Below, one piece after another: positions 25,550 through 32,272 of a DNA stretch of 64,000 nt. A program made the translations under genes and the position numbers. The notes below the pieces were generated by a model that ran no database searches, had not been told where the DNA came from, and was given only the letters and a program-made list of their open reading frames with translations. Position 1 is the stretch's first letter; the number at the start of each line of letters is the position of its first letter. Origin of the DNA: Candidatus Iainarchaeum sp. (GTDB taxonomy: Archaea; Iainarchaeota; Iainarchaeia; Iainarchaeales; DTGL01); assembly GCA_026413945.1 (NCBI GenBank), contig JAOAJX010000001.1:1-64000 (forward strand). Reading direction: 5' to 3'.

Positions 25550-26107
25550 ATGGTCTTAATGTGGGTTTTAGTCGGCATTATCGTTGTACTACTTGTAATT
25601 ATAGTTGCTCTATACAACAGCTTAGTCGCAACGAGAAACAGGGTAAAAAATGCATGGTCGCAGATAGATGTGCAGCTTAAAAGAAGGGCAGACCTTGTGC
25701 CAAACCTTGTGGAAACAGTGAAAGGCTATATGAAGCATGAAAGGGCAACTCTTGAAGCTGTAACAAAAGCAAGGGCTGCTCTTGTGAGTGCAACAACCGT
25801 GAAAGAAAAAGCACAGGCAACAAATATGCTAACTGGCGCACTGAAGAGCTTGTTTGCCGTGGCTGAAAGTTACCCTGATTTAAAGGCAAGCCAAAACTTT
25901 TTGCAGTTACAAGAGGAGTTGAGCGGCATCGAAAACAAAATTGCGTATGCAAGACAATTCTATAACGACTCAGTAATGAGCTACGACATAGCATTACAGA
26001 AATTTCCTACAAACATGATTGCAGGAATCTTCGGCTTCAAGAAAGAGTTTGATTACTTTGAAGCTGGAGAAGCAGAAAGGGCAACTCCAAAAGTAAGCTT
26101 CGAGTGA
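25550..26107 (+). CDS. lemA: LemA family protein
   Basis: One N-terminal membrane helix ([20 protein letters not shown]) is followed by the LemA signature [30 protein letters not shown] and a helical bundle, with [11 protein letters not shown] near the end. LemA proteins are membrane-anchored helical proteins of unclear function. In bacteria and archaea lemA is commonly paired with htpX or TPM-domain genes, as here (4-bp overlap with the protease). GGAGG precedes the ATG. Confidence 0.93.
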   Translation: MVLMWVLVGIIVVLLVIIVALYNSLVATRNRVKNAWSQIDVQLKRRADLVPNLVETVKGYMKHERATLEAVTKARAALVSATTVKEKAQATNMLTGALKSLFAVAESYPDLKASQNFLQLQEELSGIENKIAYARQFYNDSVMSYDIALQKFPTNMIAGIFGFKKEFDYFEAGEAERATPKVSFE

Positions 26108-27003
26108 GTGTCATGCAGATGTGGGATGCTGCCGCTGCGAACAGGCGCAACGGCGCAATCATCCTTTTTATTTTTATACTTTTCATATTTGGTCTTGTCT
26201 GGTTGATTAACTATATTTTTGCCTTCGGAGAAATCTTCCTTGTATTGGCTCTATTTATTGCATTTATATTCAGCTTTTCATCATATTATTATTCTGACAA
26301 AATAGTTCTTATGATAAGTGGAGCAAAGCCTGTAAGCCGAGAAGAAAATCCTTATCTTTATCACCTTGTTGATGGTTTAGCGATAGCTGCTGGAATTCCG
26401 AAACCGAGATGTTACATAATAGAAGACACGGCACCAAACGCTTTTGCAACAGGTAGGAATCCAGAAAATGCCGTCATATGTGTCACAAGTGGGCTTCTAA
26501 GCAAAATGAATAGAGCAGAGCTTGAAGGAGTTATAGCCCATGAAATGTCTCACATTAAAAATTATGACATAAGGTATATGGCAATTGTTGCTGTTTTGGT
26601 TGGAACTGTTGTATTGCTCAGCGATTGGATGTTTAGGGCATTTCTTTGGGGGGGCAGTCGCAGAAGCAGGGAAAGTAGGGGCGGCGGTTTAATCGTAGTT
26701 ATTGCAATAATTGCGGCAATAATCGCTCCGATAGTTGCTACTTTGATAAAGCTTGCGTTATCAAGGCAGCGCGAATATTTAGCTGATGCTGATGCTGTTG
26801 CCTTAACGCGTTATCCTGAAGGGCTTGCTTCTGCACTTGAGAAACTCGCGGCAGATAAAGAACCTTTGGAAGCAGCCAATAGGGCAACTGCACATCTTTA
26901 CATAGTAAACCCTTTAAAAAGCGATATTGGTAGCAAAGTTGCTGGACTCTTCAGCACACATCCGCCAATAGAGGAAAGGATAAAAAGGTTAAGGGCCATG
27001 TAG
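26104..27003 (+). CDS. htpX: HtpX-like membrane zinc metalloprotease (M48)
   Basis: This membrane protease degrades misfolded membrane proteins. The zinc site is HEMSHIKN, with the third ligand in [13 protein letters not shown]. Two N-terminal helices and two after the active site match HtpX topology. The first possible start is the GTG overlapping the lemA stop; the ATG three codons later (26113) is also possible. The overlap indicates co-translation with LemA. The length (about 299 aa) is typical. Confidence 0.93.
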   Translation: MSVMQMWDAAAANRRNGAIILFIFILFIFGLVWLINYIFAFGEIFLVLALFIAFIFSFSSYYYSDKIVLMISGAKPVSREENPYLYHLVDGLAIAAGIPKPRCYIIEDTAPNAFATGRNPENAVICVTSGLLSKMNRAELEGVIAHEMSHIKNYDIRYMAIVAVLVGTVVLLSDWMFRAFLWGGSRRSRESRGGGLIVVIAIIAAIIAPIVATLIKLALSRQREYLADADAVALTRYPEGLASALEKLAADKEPLEAANRATAHLYIVNPLKSDIGSKVAGLFSTHPPIEERIKRLRAM

Positions 27004-27132
27004 CTAGCGCTTTTTAGGTGGCTTTGCAGCCCTCTTTAATTTCGGCTGCTGCCTTTTTTGCTGCTTTTTTGTGCCAAACAATGCACTCATTCTTGCTGCG
27101 AGATATGCTGTAGAAGGCCTTATTATAGGCAT
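27004..27132 (-). CDS. Small, strongly basic protein (42 aa), unknown
   Basis: Below the ORF-track limit. It reads MPIIRPSTAYLAARMSALFG, then a lysine/arginine/glutamine-rich tail ending KPPKKR. GTGAT lies three bases before the ATG, and a TATA-like TATTATAAAC sits about 38 nt upstream. The basic tail suggests RNA, DNA or ribosome binding, but I recognise no family. It converges on htpX with the stop codons adjacent. Initiation signals and low-complexity basic composition support it; there is no homology evidence. Confidence 0.5.
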   Translation of the reverse strand: MPIIRPSTAYLAARMSALFGTKKQQKRQQPKLKRAAKPPKKR

Positions 27133-27186
27133 ATTATCACAAAATTAAAGATGGAAAAACTTGTTTATAATACTTTGTATAACATA

Positions 27187-27286
27187 CGCCGAGGGTGGGA
27201 TTCGAACCCACGAGTGCTTTCGCACACCAGCTTTCCCGAAAATTGAATCTCGAGGCTGGCGCATTGGACCGCTCTGCCACCTCGGC
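27187..27286 (-). tRNA. tRNA-Ser(CGA) with 16-nt intron
   Basis: The acceptor stem pairs GCCGAGG with CCTCGGC, discriminator G. The T arm is GTGGG-TTCGAAT-CCCAC. A long class II variable arm (GTGC-GAAA-GCAC) identifies Ser. The anticodon stem CCAGC/GCTGG encloses 23 nt; removing 16 nt after position 37 leaves loop CTCGAGA, anticodon CGA. CTCG pairs with CGGG near the intron 3' end, giving the central four base pairs of a bulge-helix-bulge splice site. CCA is not encoded. Confidence 0.93.
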
Positions 27287-27313
27287 ACATAAATAGCTTC
27301 CTTGAAAGTGTTT

Positions 27314-28435
27314 TTAATTGCTTTTAGATTCAATTAAACTCGAGATTCTCTCTTTAATTCGCATCTCGCGGTATGCCTGCTCTATTGCGCTTTGTGATAT
27401 GACACCTACAAGAACGCCTGAGTCAAAAATTGGCACTAGAGCATAGCCTTTTGTCATAAATTTTTCAAATATTTTATTCGGTGGCATATCTATGCTAATT
27501 GGCTCTGGAAAAAAAGCGTAGCTGCTTACAGGTTCAAGAAAATTTATTTTCTCTGGGAGATTTTCAAGATCTAATACGCCATATTTGCCAGAACCAAAAT
27601 CAACTAAGCAAGCAAACTTCTTCTTTGATAGCATATGCCTTATTGCAGAACCGATTGGCTGAGTTGATTCTATTATAAGTGGTTTTTTGTTTATAAGGCT
27701 TTTTAAATTTATTTTTGCGAGGGAGCTTTTTGCTTCGATAAATCTTGCTTCTTCCCGTGAACCAAAAAATATGAAAACTGCAATCACCATAAGTATTATG
27801 CTTTGCAATGCAAAGCTTACCATGAAAAGAATAATTGCTATTACGGCGCTTATTGTTGTTACAATCCTTGTTGCCTTGACAGTGCCCATTTTCATGCTTA
27901 GTAAAGATCTCAGAACGCGGCCTCCGTCCATCGGTAAAGCTGGCAAGAAAAGGTTGAATGAGCCAAGCATTAGGTTGACATAAAGCAACGTGAAGAACGG
28001 GTAGTAAAGGAAGGCTCTGTCAATATCTGCTGCAGTTGTTTTACTTGAAAGAAGATGCCAAGGGAAAAAAGATGGCAAAAAGGTTACTATGAGAATTACA
28101 GCAATAACTACTGAGAAGTTGAATATGGGACCGCTTACTGAGATAAGAAATTCATCTCTTGGATTTTCAGGAATTTCTTCTGCAACTGCAACACCGCCTA
28201 TCGGCAAAAGTACTATTCTTTGCACCGAAATACCACGATTTATCGATACAATGCTGTGCGTAAGCTCGTGAAGAATGACACTCATAAAAAGGAAAAAGAA
28301 AAGCATTGCTGTAGATAACATGCTTTCAATGCCTTCAGCCAGAGCTGAAAAGAGTATGAATAAAACCAAAAGAATGAAGGACCAGTGCAATTCTATTGCA
28401 ACGCCAAAAGGCCTTCCAAGAACAAGAGAACGCAT
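27314..28435 (-). CDS. Site-2 protease family (M50) membrane metalloprotease with CBS domains
   Basis: This intramembrane zinc protease has HELTHS (HExxH) in one helix and the third ligand in PMDGGRVLRS. Five or six hydrophobic helices span residues 1-215. The C-terminal 150 residues contain two CBS-like repeats (IIESTQPIGSAIRHMLSKKK and ISIDMPPNKIFEKFMTKGYALVPIFDSGVLVGVIS), which usually bind adenine nucleotides and regulate activity. The architecture is common in archaea; the substrate is unknown. It is separate from HtpX/LemA and lies downstream of a tRNA. Confidence 0.92.
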   Translation of the reverse strand: MRSLVLGRPFGVAIELHWSFILLVLFILFSALAEGIESMLSTAMLFFFLFMSVILHELTHSIVSINRGISVQRIVLLPIGGVAVAEEIPENPRDEFLISVSGPIFNFSVVIAVILIVTFLPSFFPWHLLSSKTTAADIDRAFLYYPFFTLLYVNLMLGSFNLFLPALPMDGGRVLRSLLSMKMGTVKATRIVTTISAVIAIILFMVSFALQSIILMVIAVFIFFGSREEARFIEAKSSLAKINLKSLINKKPLIIESTQPIGSAIRHMLSKKKFACLVDFGSGKYGVLDLENLPEKINFLEPVSSYAFFPEPISIDMPPNKIFEKFMTKGYALVPIFDSGVLVGVISQSAIEQAYREMRIKERISSLIESKSN

Positions 28436-28445
28436 AACAATCTCA

Positions 28446-28493
28446 TAAAATTAGAAAAAGAAAAAAATAATAAAGAGGGGCTTTGAAAGGCCC
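28446..28493 (-). terminator. Hairpin plus T-rich tract after the 28513-28809 gene
   Basis: On the minus strand GGGCCTTTCAAAGCCC can fold into a 6-bp stem with a TTCA loop. It is followed by a T-rich run (CTCTTTATTATTTTTTTCTTTTT). It lies about 20 bp after the stop codon of the small membrane protein and would separate that transcript from the protease gene. Archaeal termination mainly needs the T-tract; the hairpin may be incidental. Confidence 0.5.
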
Positions 28494-28512
28494 TAAAATT
28501 AAATAAAATTTT

Positions 28513-28809
28513 TTATTGCAGCTCTACTTCTATTCCACCGACAATGCCGGCAACGAAGTTATAGATTAATGCAATTATCGCGCCAGCAATAAAACCACCT
28601 ATAAGACCAATTATTGGAAATATTATTACAGCTAAAAATCCCATACCTGCCAAAAGCCCACCTGCATCACTAGAAGAAGGTCCAAAAGCAGCTCCCAGTA
28701 AGCCAAACCCCAATGCCATAAATAAGCCAACTATAAAATATATGAGTGCATACATCACTGCAAAAACTTTAGCGCAGGATAAAACCCCTATTCTTTTCAT
28801 TACTTGCAA
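28513..28809 (-). CDS. Small membrane protein, DUF3566-like (about 98 aa)
   Basis: The protein begins MKRIGVLSCAKVFAVMYALIYFIVG after a few residues. It has two Gly-rich hydrophobic regions, the pattern of a widespread archaeal family of small membrane proteins resembling DUF3566. A consensus GGAGGTGAT at 28815-28823 decides the start: the TTG at 28809 has the best spacing. The TTG at 28815 overlaps the site, and the ATG at 28800 lies 18 nt from GGAGG. The function is unknown. Confidence 0.75.
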   Translation of the reverse strand: MQVMKRIGVLSCAKVFAVMYALIYFIVGLFMALGFGLLGAAFGPSSSDAGGLLAGMGFLAVIIFPIIGLIGGFIAGAIIALIYNFVAGIVGGIEVELQ

Positions 28810-28962
28810 AACCAATCACCTCCAAGTGATTATAACAATTATTAGTATTTTTCCTTATATTTAAATGTTTCCTTATGCTTTTTGGCATAGGTTTTGACAC
28901 ATTATTCGCTGAAAAAGAAAGAGTTAAATAATTCATATGAGAAAAATATATTGGTGTCAAAA

Positions 28963-29988
28963 ATGGCTTTTGATGTTGAGGAAGCAATTGTTTATTCTTT
29001 TGAATGGTTGAAAAGGAGAGAATCTATAAAATATTTCAGCATAATTTTTATCGCCCAATTATTTTTGCTTATTTTTTCTTTGTCAATAGGTTCTATTTTT
29101 TCAGTCAATTTGGCGACATTATTTTTTATTTTCTTAACTTCATTACTTGTTGAAATATTGCTTGGATCCATAACTCAGCTATATGCACTCAAATCACTTG
29201 GTTTCGAAAAAGCAACTTTTAATTTCTCAAAATATCTCGGTGTTTTGGCTCTTGATATATTATCTGTTCTTGTGGCGCTTTTCTGGTCTTTTGACAAGAG
29301 ATTAAGAATTATACAGCTATGCTCACTGTTAGTAAGTTTGGGAATCCTTGGTTTTGTTATATTATCTATAGTCTTACCGACTTCATATTCAACGTCTTTA
29401 AAAGAAACAAAAATACAGCCTTACGTACTTGTAGAAGAGCTGGGCTCAAATAACGTTAGTAAAATCACTGGTTTCGCAACAATTTTAAGAACTATAACAT
29501 CTGATAGTGTCACAATGCCAGTAACAAGAAAACCTAACAGAGGCATAACTTTGGTGTATTTTATGTTAGGACTTATTTTACTTATATCGCTAATTACTTA
29601 CTTGGCTATCGCATTCTACAACTCCATTCGCTTGACTTTGGGGCGTGCAATATTCTTAAGCAAAGAAATTTTTCCGGTAAGAGCACTCGAAGAATCTTGG
29701 GCGCTAACAAAAGGGAATGTGTTAAGTATAATTATTGTTAATATTTTAATCTCAATCATATTGATCGTAATTCAATTAATTGCCGCTTTTGTCTTTACAC
29801 TTGCTGGAATACTTTTCTTTGGCAAAATAGGTGGTGGTTTAATAGACAAGAATGTTAAGACCCCTGTAGAAGTGAAGGTTTTTTGGGATAATTTGGGTGC
29901 TGTTGTGGTTGCACCAATATCTATTCTTACAAATTCTTTCATGATTGTTAAAATATATTCCATGCTTTACAAGGAAAGTAAGCAGTAA
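28963..29988 (+). CDS. Polytopic membrane protein, function unknown
   Basis: It has about six hydrophobic helices. The segment PVRALEESWALTKGNVLSII resembles the conserved amphipathic stretch in DUF7847/DUF4013-like archaeal membrane proteins and in the 7095-7883 protein. I start at the ATG at 28963 (MAFDVEEAIVYSFEWLKRR), preceded by GGTG; the extra 23 residues in the ORF track are unlikely. Residues around 140-200 form a soluble loop. No catalytic motif is seen. It is AT-richer than the enzyme genes nearby. Confidence 0.7.
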   Translation: MAFDVEEAIVYSFEWLKRRESIKYFSIIFIAQLFLLIFSLSIGSIFSVNLATLFFIFLTSLLVEILLGSITQLYALKSLGFEKATFNFSKYLGVLALDILSVLVALFWSFDKRLRIIQLCSLLVSLGILGFVILSIVLPTSYSTSLKETKIQPYVLVEELGSNNVSKITGFATILRTITSDSVTMPVTRKPNRGITLVYFMLGLILLISLITYLAIAFYNSIRLTLGRAIFLSKEIFPVRALEESWALTKGNVLSIIIVNILISIILIVIQLIAAFVFTLAGILFFGKIGGGLIDKNVKTPVEVKVFWDNLGAVVVAPISILTNSFMIVKIYSMLYKESKQ

Positions 29989-30018
29989 GTTGGCTATTCG
30001 GTAAAAACACGGCTTTGA

Positions 30019-30297
30019 TTAGTTAATAATACTTACCAATCCACAAAAAATCCGTTCAGCATCAACTCTTGTCAATCCTTTTATCAAAATCTTCCCGCTC
30101 TTGAATAAGCTGATGCTCGCTTTTTCGAATCTGAACATAAGAAGGAATGGCGTTTCAGCAATTATGCTTGCATTTTTTTCCTCAAGGGCTTTTCTTATCT
30201 TTTTTAGATTCAAAGAATGCTTTTTTTTCGGAATAAAAGCAATTGCATCTTCACCTTTGCATGCACTTTTGATGAAATCGCTTGCTTTAAGGGCCAT
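30019..30297 (-). CDS. Small protein with a TBP-like half-repeat, function unknown
   Basis: The 92-residue protein ends FRFEKASISLFKSGKILIKGLTRVDAERIFCGLV. This recalls the strand-loop-strand-helix of a TATA-binding-protein repeat (an L-F-x-SGK-I-x-x-[KT]-G pattern followed by a helix). The N-terminal half (SACKGEDAIAFIPKKKHSLNLKKIRKALEEK) is mixed alpha/beta. The start is the ATG at 30297, after GTGGTG. Whether it binds DNA or RNA is unknown, and the similarity is a pattern judgement. Confidence 0.6.
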   Translation of the reverse strand: MALKASDFIKSACKGEDAIAFIPKKKHSLNLKKIRKALEEKNASIIAETPFLLMFRFEKASISLFKSGKILIKGLTRVDAERIFCGLVSIIN

Positions 30298-30351
30298 AAA
30301 CACCACACATTTTTAAAAAAAGGAAGTATTTAATTATTATAGTGGTTTTAA

Positions 30352-30846
30352 ATGGAATTACCATTAGGCACACCTTATCAGGAACATCTTAAGACAACTG
30401 AGGTAGATATGCTTAAAGGAATAAACGACCTCATGCAAAAAGCTTTTACTGGGTACATAGTTGTGACCATCCAAGGCATAGACGGAATGGAAGAGGGTGC
30501 AATTCTTTTCAGGAATGGCATAATAGTTGGCGCTGGCTATGAGTTTATGAAGAGCGGCACAACAATAGATGGCACAGATGCTTTCGAGATTGTGTTAAAT
30601 GCCTTTAAAGCTAAAGCTGGAATAATAGACATCTATTCCCTTAGCTTGCAGCATATGGACCTTGTCATTGCTTTTCATGAGAAGATGCTTATAAAAGCAA
30701 AAATAGATCCGAAGACGCTCCAAAAGCTGTATCCAAAGGAGTTTTCAGATAGGTTTGCAAAGGCAGTCATAAAACAGCAAGAAGAACAATCAAAGTATGA
30801 TGTTTTCAAAAAAATAGGATTACCAGAAATGGTTTCCGAGCGTTGA
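30352..30846 (+). CDS. DUF2226-like protein
   Basis: Residues 30-70 (GYIVVTIQGIDGMEEGAILFRNGIIVGAGYEF) carry the pattern of archaeal DUF2226 proteins: a small beta-rich domain with an F-x-x-G-I-I-x-G-A hairpin, also reminiscent of DUF4388-type modules. A helical C-terminus follows. No transmembrane segment is seen. It lies upstream of and co-directional with minD, although minD has its own promoter. A role with the membrane-associated MinD ATPase is a guess from position only. Confidence 0.65.
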   Translation: MELPLGTPYQEHLKTTEVDMLKGINDLMQKAFTGYIVVTIQGIDGMEEGAILFRNGIIVGAGYEFMKSGTTIDGTDAFEIVLNAFKAKAGIIDIYSLSLQHMDLVIAFHEKMLIKAKIDPKTLQKLYPKEFSDRFAKAVIKQQEEQSKYDVFKKIGLPEMVSER

Positions 30847-30947
30847 TTTTTGATATAGAAATTCAGTTTTTGTTTTGTTATTGAAGAAAAAAGTATTTAT
30901 ATTGATAAGTTCATTTATTTATATCTGCTAATCATAAGTGTGAGAGC

Positions 30948-31733
30948 ATGGGTAGAAGCATTGCTATAGCATCTGGTAAAGGCGGTGTTGGTAAGACAAC
31001 TTTTGTTGCAAACCTTGGTGTTGCACTGGCATCTGGTGGCGCTAAAACGCTTCTTGTGGATACTGACATAGCAATGGCAAACCTTTCACTTATATTCAAG
31101 CTGCAGAATTCACCCATTACACTGCATGAAATCTTGATGGGTGATGCAAATATTGAAGATGCAGTCTATGCTGCACATAAAGGAGTTGAGATTGTTCCAA
31201 GTGGCCTTAGCTTAGAAAGCTATAGGAAAGCAGACCCGGCAAGATTGAAGCAAGCAATAGAATCTGTAGTGAATAAATATGACTTTGTTCTTCTCGATGT
31301 TCCTGCAGGAATTGAGCGCTGTGCGTTGGCATCATTTAATGCTGCACAGCAAACTTTGATAATCACAACGCCAGATGCAGCAAGTGCTGCTGATGCGCTC
31401 AAAGCAAAAAGCGTCGCACAGCGCTTAATGTCAAAGCCATTTGCTTTTGTTATAAATATGGTTAGAGAAGAAAAGGGGGAGCTTACAAAAACTCAGCTTA
31501 GCACTATGTTAGAATTGCCATACTATGGCTCAATACCATATGATCCAGAAGTTAGGAAAAGCTTTGTTGAGGGGTTGGACCCTGTAATAATAAGGAGGCC
31601 ACAAAGCCCGGCTTCGAAAGCAATAGTTGATATTGCAAACAAAATTGCTGGAAGAAGAGTTGAAGTAACCGAAGAAAAGAAATCTTTCTTTTCAGGCCTA
31701 TTTGGGCGATTCTTTAAGAAGAAAGGGGTGTGA
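30948..31733 (+). CDS. minD: MinD/ParA family ATPase
   Basis: This deviant-Walker ATPase shows IASGKGGVGKTTFVANLG at the N-terminus, switch I/II regions (LLVDTDIAMANLS, FVLLDVPAGIE) and IITTPDAASAADALK. The C-terminus ends FFSGLFGRFFKKKGV, an amphipathic basic/hydrophobic helix like the membrane-targeting sequence of MinD. Archaeal MinD proteins position cell-surface structures or chemoreceptors rather than working with MinC/MinE, neither of which is present here. TTTATTTATAT lies about 24 nt before the start. The stop is two bases before the Sm-like ATG. Confidence 0.93.
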   Translation: MGRSIAIASGKGGVGKTTFVANLGVALASGGAKTLLVDTDIAMANLSLIFKLQNSPITLHEILMGDANIEDAVYAAHKGVEIVPSGLSLESYRKADPARLKQAIESVVNKYDFVLLDVPAGIERCALASFNAAQQTLIITTPDAASAADALKAKSVAQRLMSKPFAFVINMVREEKGELTKTQLSTMLELPYYGSIPYDPEVRKSFVEGLDPVIIRRPQSPASKAIVDIANKIAGRRVEVTEEKKSFFSGLFGRFFKKKGV

Positions 31734-31735
31734 AA

Positions 31736-31960
31736 ATGACAAGGCCGTTTGATGAACTTACTAAAGCTCTAGGAAAACCAGTTATGCTGAGGTTAAAGGG
31801 AGACAGAACTATAAGGGGGGTGCTGGCTTCTTTTGATGTTCATCTTAACATAATTCTTGAAAATGCAGAGGAGCTTGCAAATGGGCAAGAGCAAACAATA
31901 AAAGAAAAATACCCACGTCTTATGGTCAGAGGAGACAACATAATATTTGTTGCGCTTTGA
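31736..31960 (+). CDS. Sm-like (LSm/SmAP) RNA-binding protein
   Basis: The 74-residue protein has the Sm1 motif (KPVMLRLKGDRTIRGVLASFDVHLNIILENA) and the Sm2 motif (RLMVRGDNIIFVAL), the complete Sm fold. Archaeal SmAPs form heptameric rings that bind U-rich RNA. The ATG at 31736 follows GGGGTG and lies 2 bp after the minD stop, so the two are co-transcribed. In many archaea the gene is next to L37e; here it is followed by tRNA-Ala. Confidence 0.95.
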   Translation: MTRPFDELTKALGKPVMLRLKGDRTIRGVLASFDVHLNIILENAEELANGQEQTIKEKYPRLMVRGDNIIFVAL

Positions 31961-31999
31961 TTCTGCTTTTTAAACAATTTGGCTGCTTTCTATATTATC

Positions 32000-32071
32000 G
32001 GGCCGGTAGTGTAGTGGTAACACGCGTCCTTGGCATGGACGAAACCCTGGGTTCAAATCCCAGCCGGTCCA
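32000..32071 (+). tRNA. tRNA-Ala(GGC)
   Basis: The acceptor stem GGGCCGG/CCGGTCC contains the G3-U70 wobble that identifies alanine tRNAs. The anticodon arm is CGTCC-TTGGCAT-GGACG, anticodon GGC. The T arm is CTGGG-TTCAAAT-CCCAG. There is no intron and CCA is not encoded. It follows the Sm-like gene by about 40 bp on the same strand. Confidence 0.96.
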
Positions 32072-32128
32072 CTCCGCATTTTATTTAAAAAAGAAAAGGC
32101 AAATACCAAAAGAAATTTAGTCAATAAA

Positions 32129-32193
32129 TTTAGGGCTTATAGATTATTTTGCATGTCGCTGACGGTTGCTATGGCCTTTCGACCCTAGTTACA
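32129..32193 (+). ncRNA. Possible structured RNA (H/ACA-like) between tRNA-Ala and the coiled-coil gene
   Basis: The roughly 200-bp gap holds no ORF but contains a relatively GC-rich island (GCATGTCGCTGACGG through GACCCTAG). TTTAGGG can pair with CCCTAG to close a loop of about 47 nt, and ACA follows 2 nt after the stem, as in H/ACA guide RNAs. No kink-turn or guide target was established. This is weak, pattern-only evidence. Confidence 0.2.
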
Positions 32194-32272
32194 GAAGCAA
32201 TATGAAATAGTTGGTGGTTCTTGCTGGGGGAAAGTTTTTATATTTGATATGTGTAATATAGATTTGATTTGA

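Noticed and set aside
30948-31733. MinD as part of a bacterial Min division system
   Set aside because: No MinC or MinE gene is nearby, and archaeal MinD homologues are known to have other roles.
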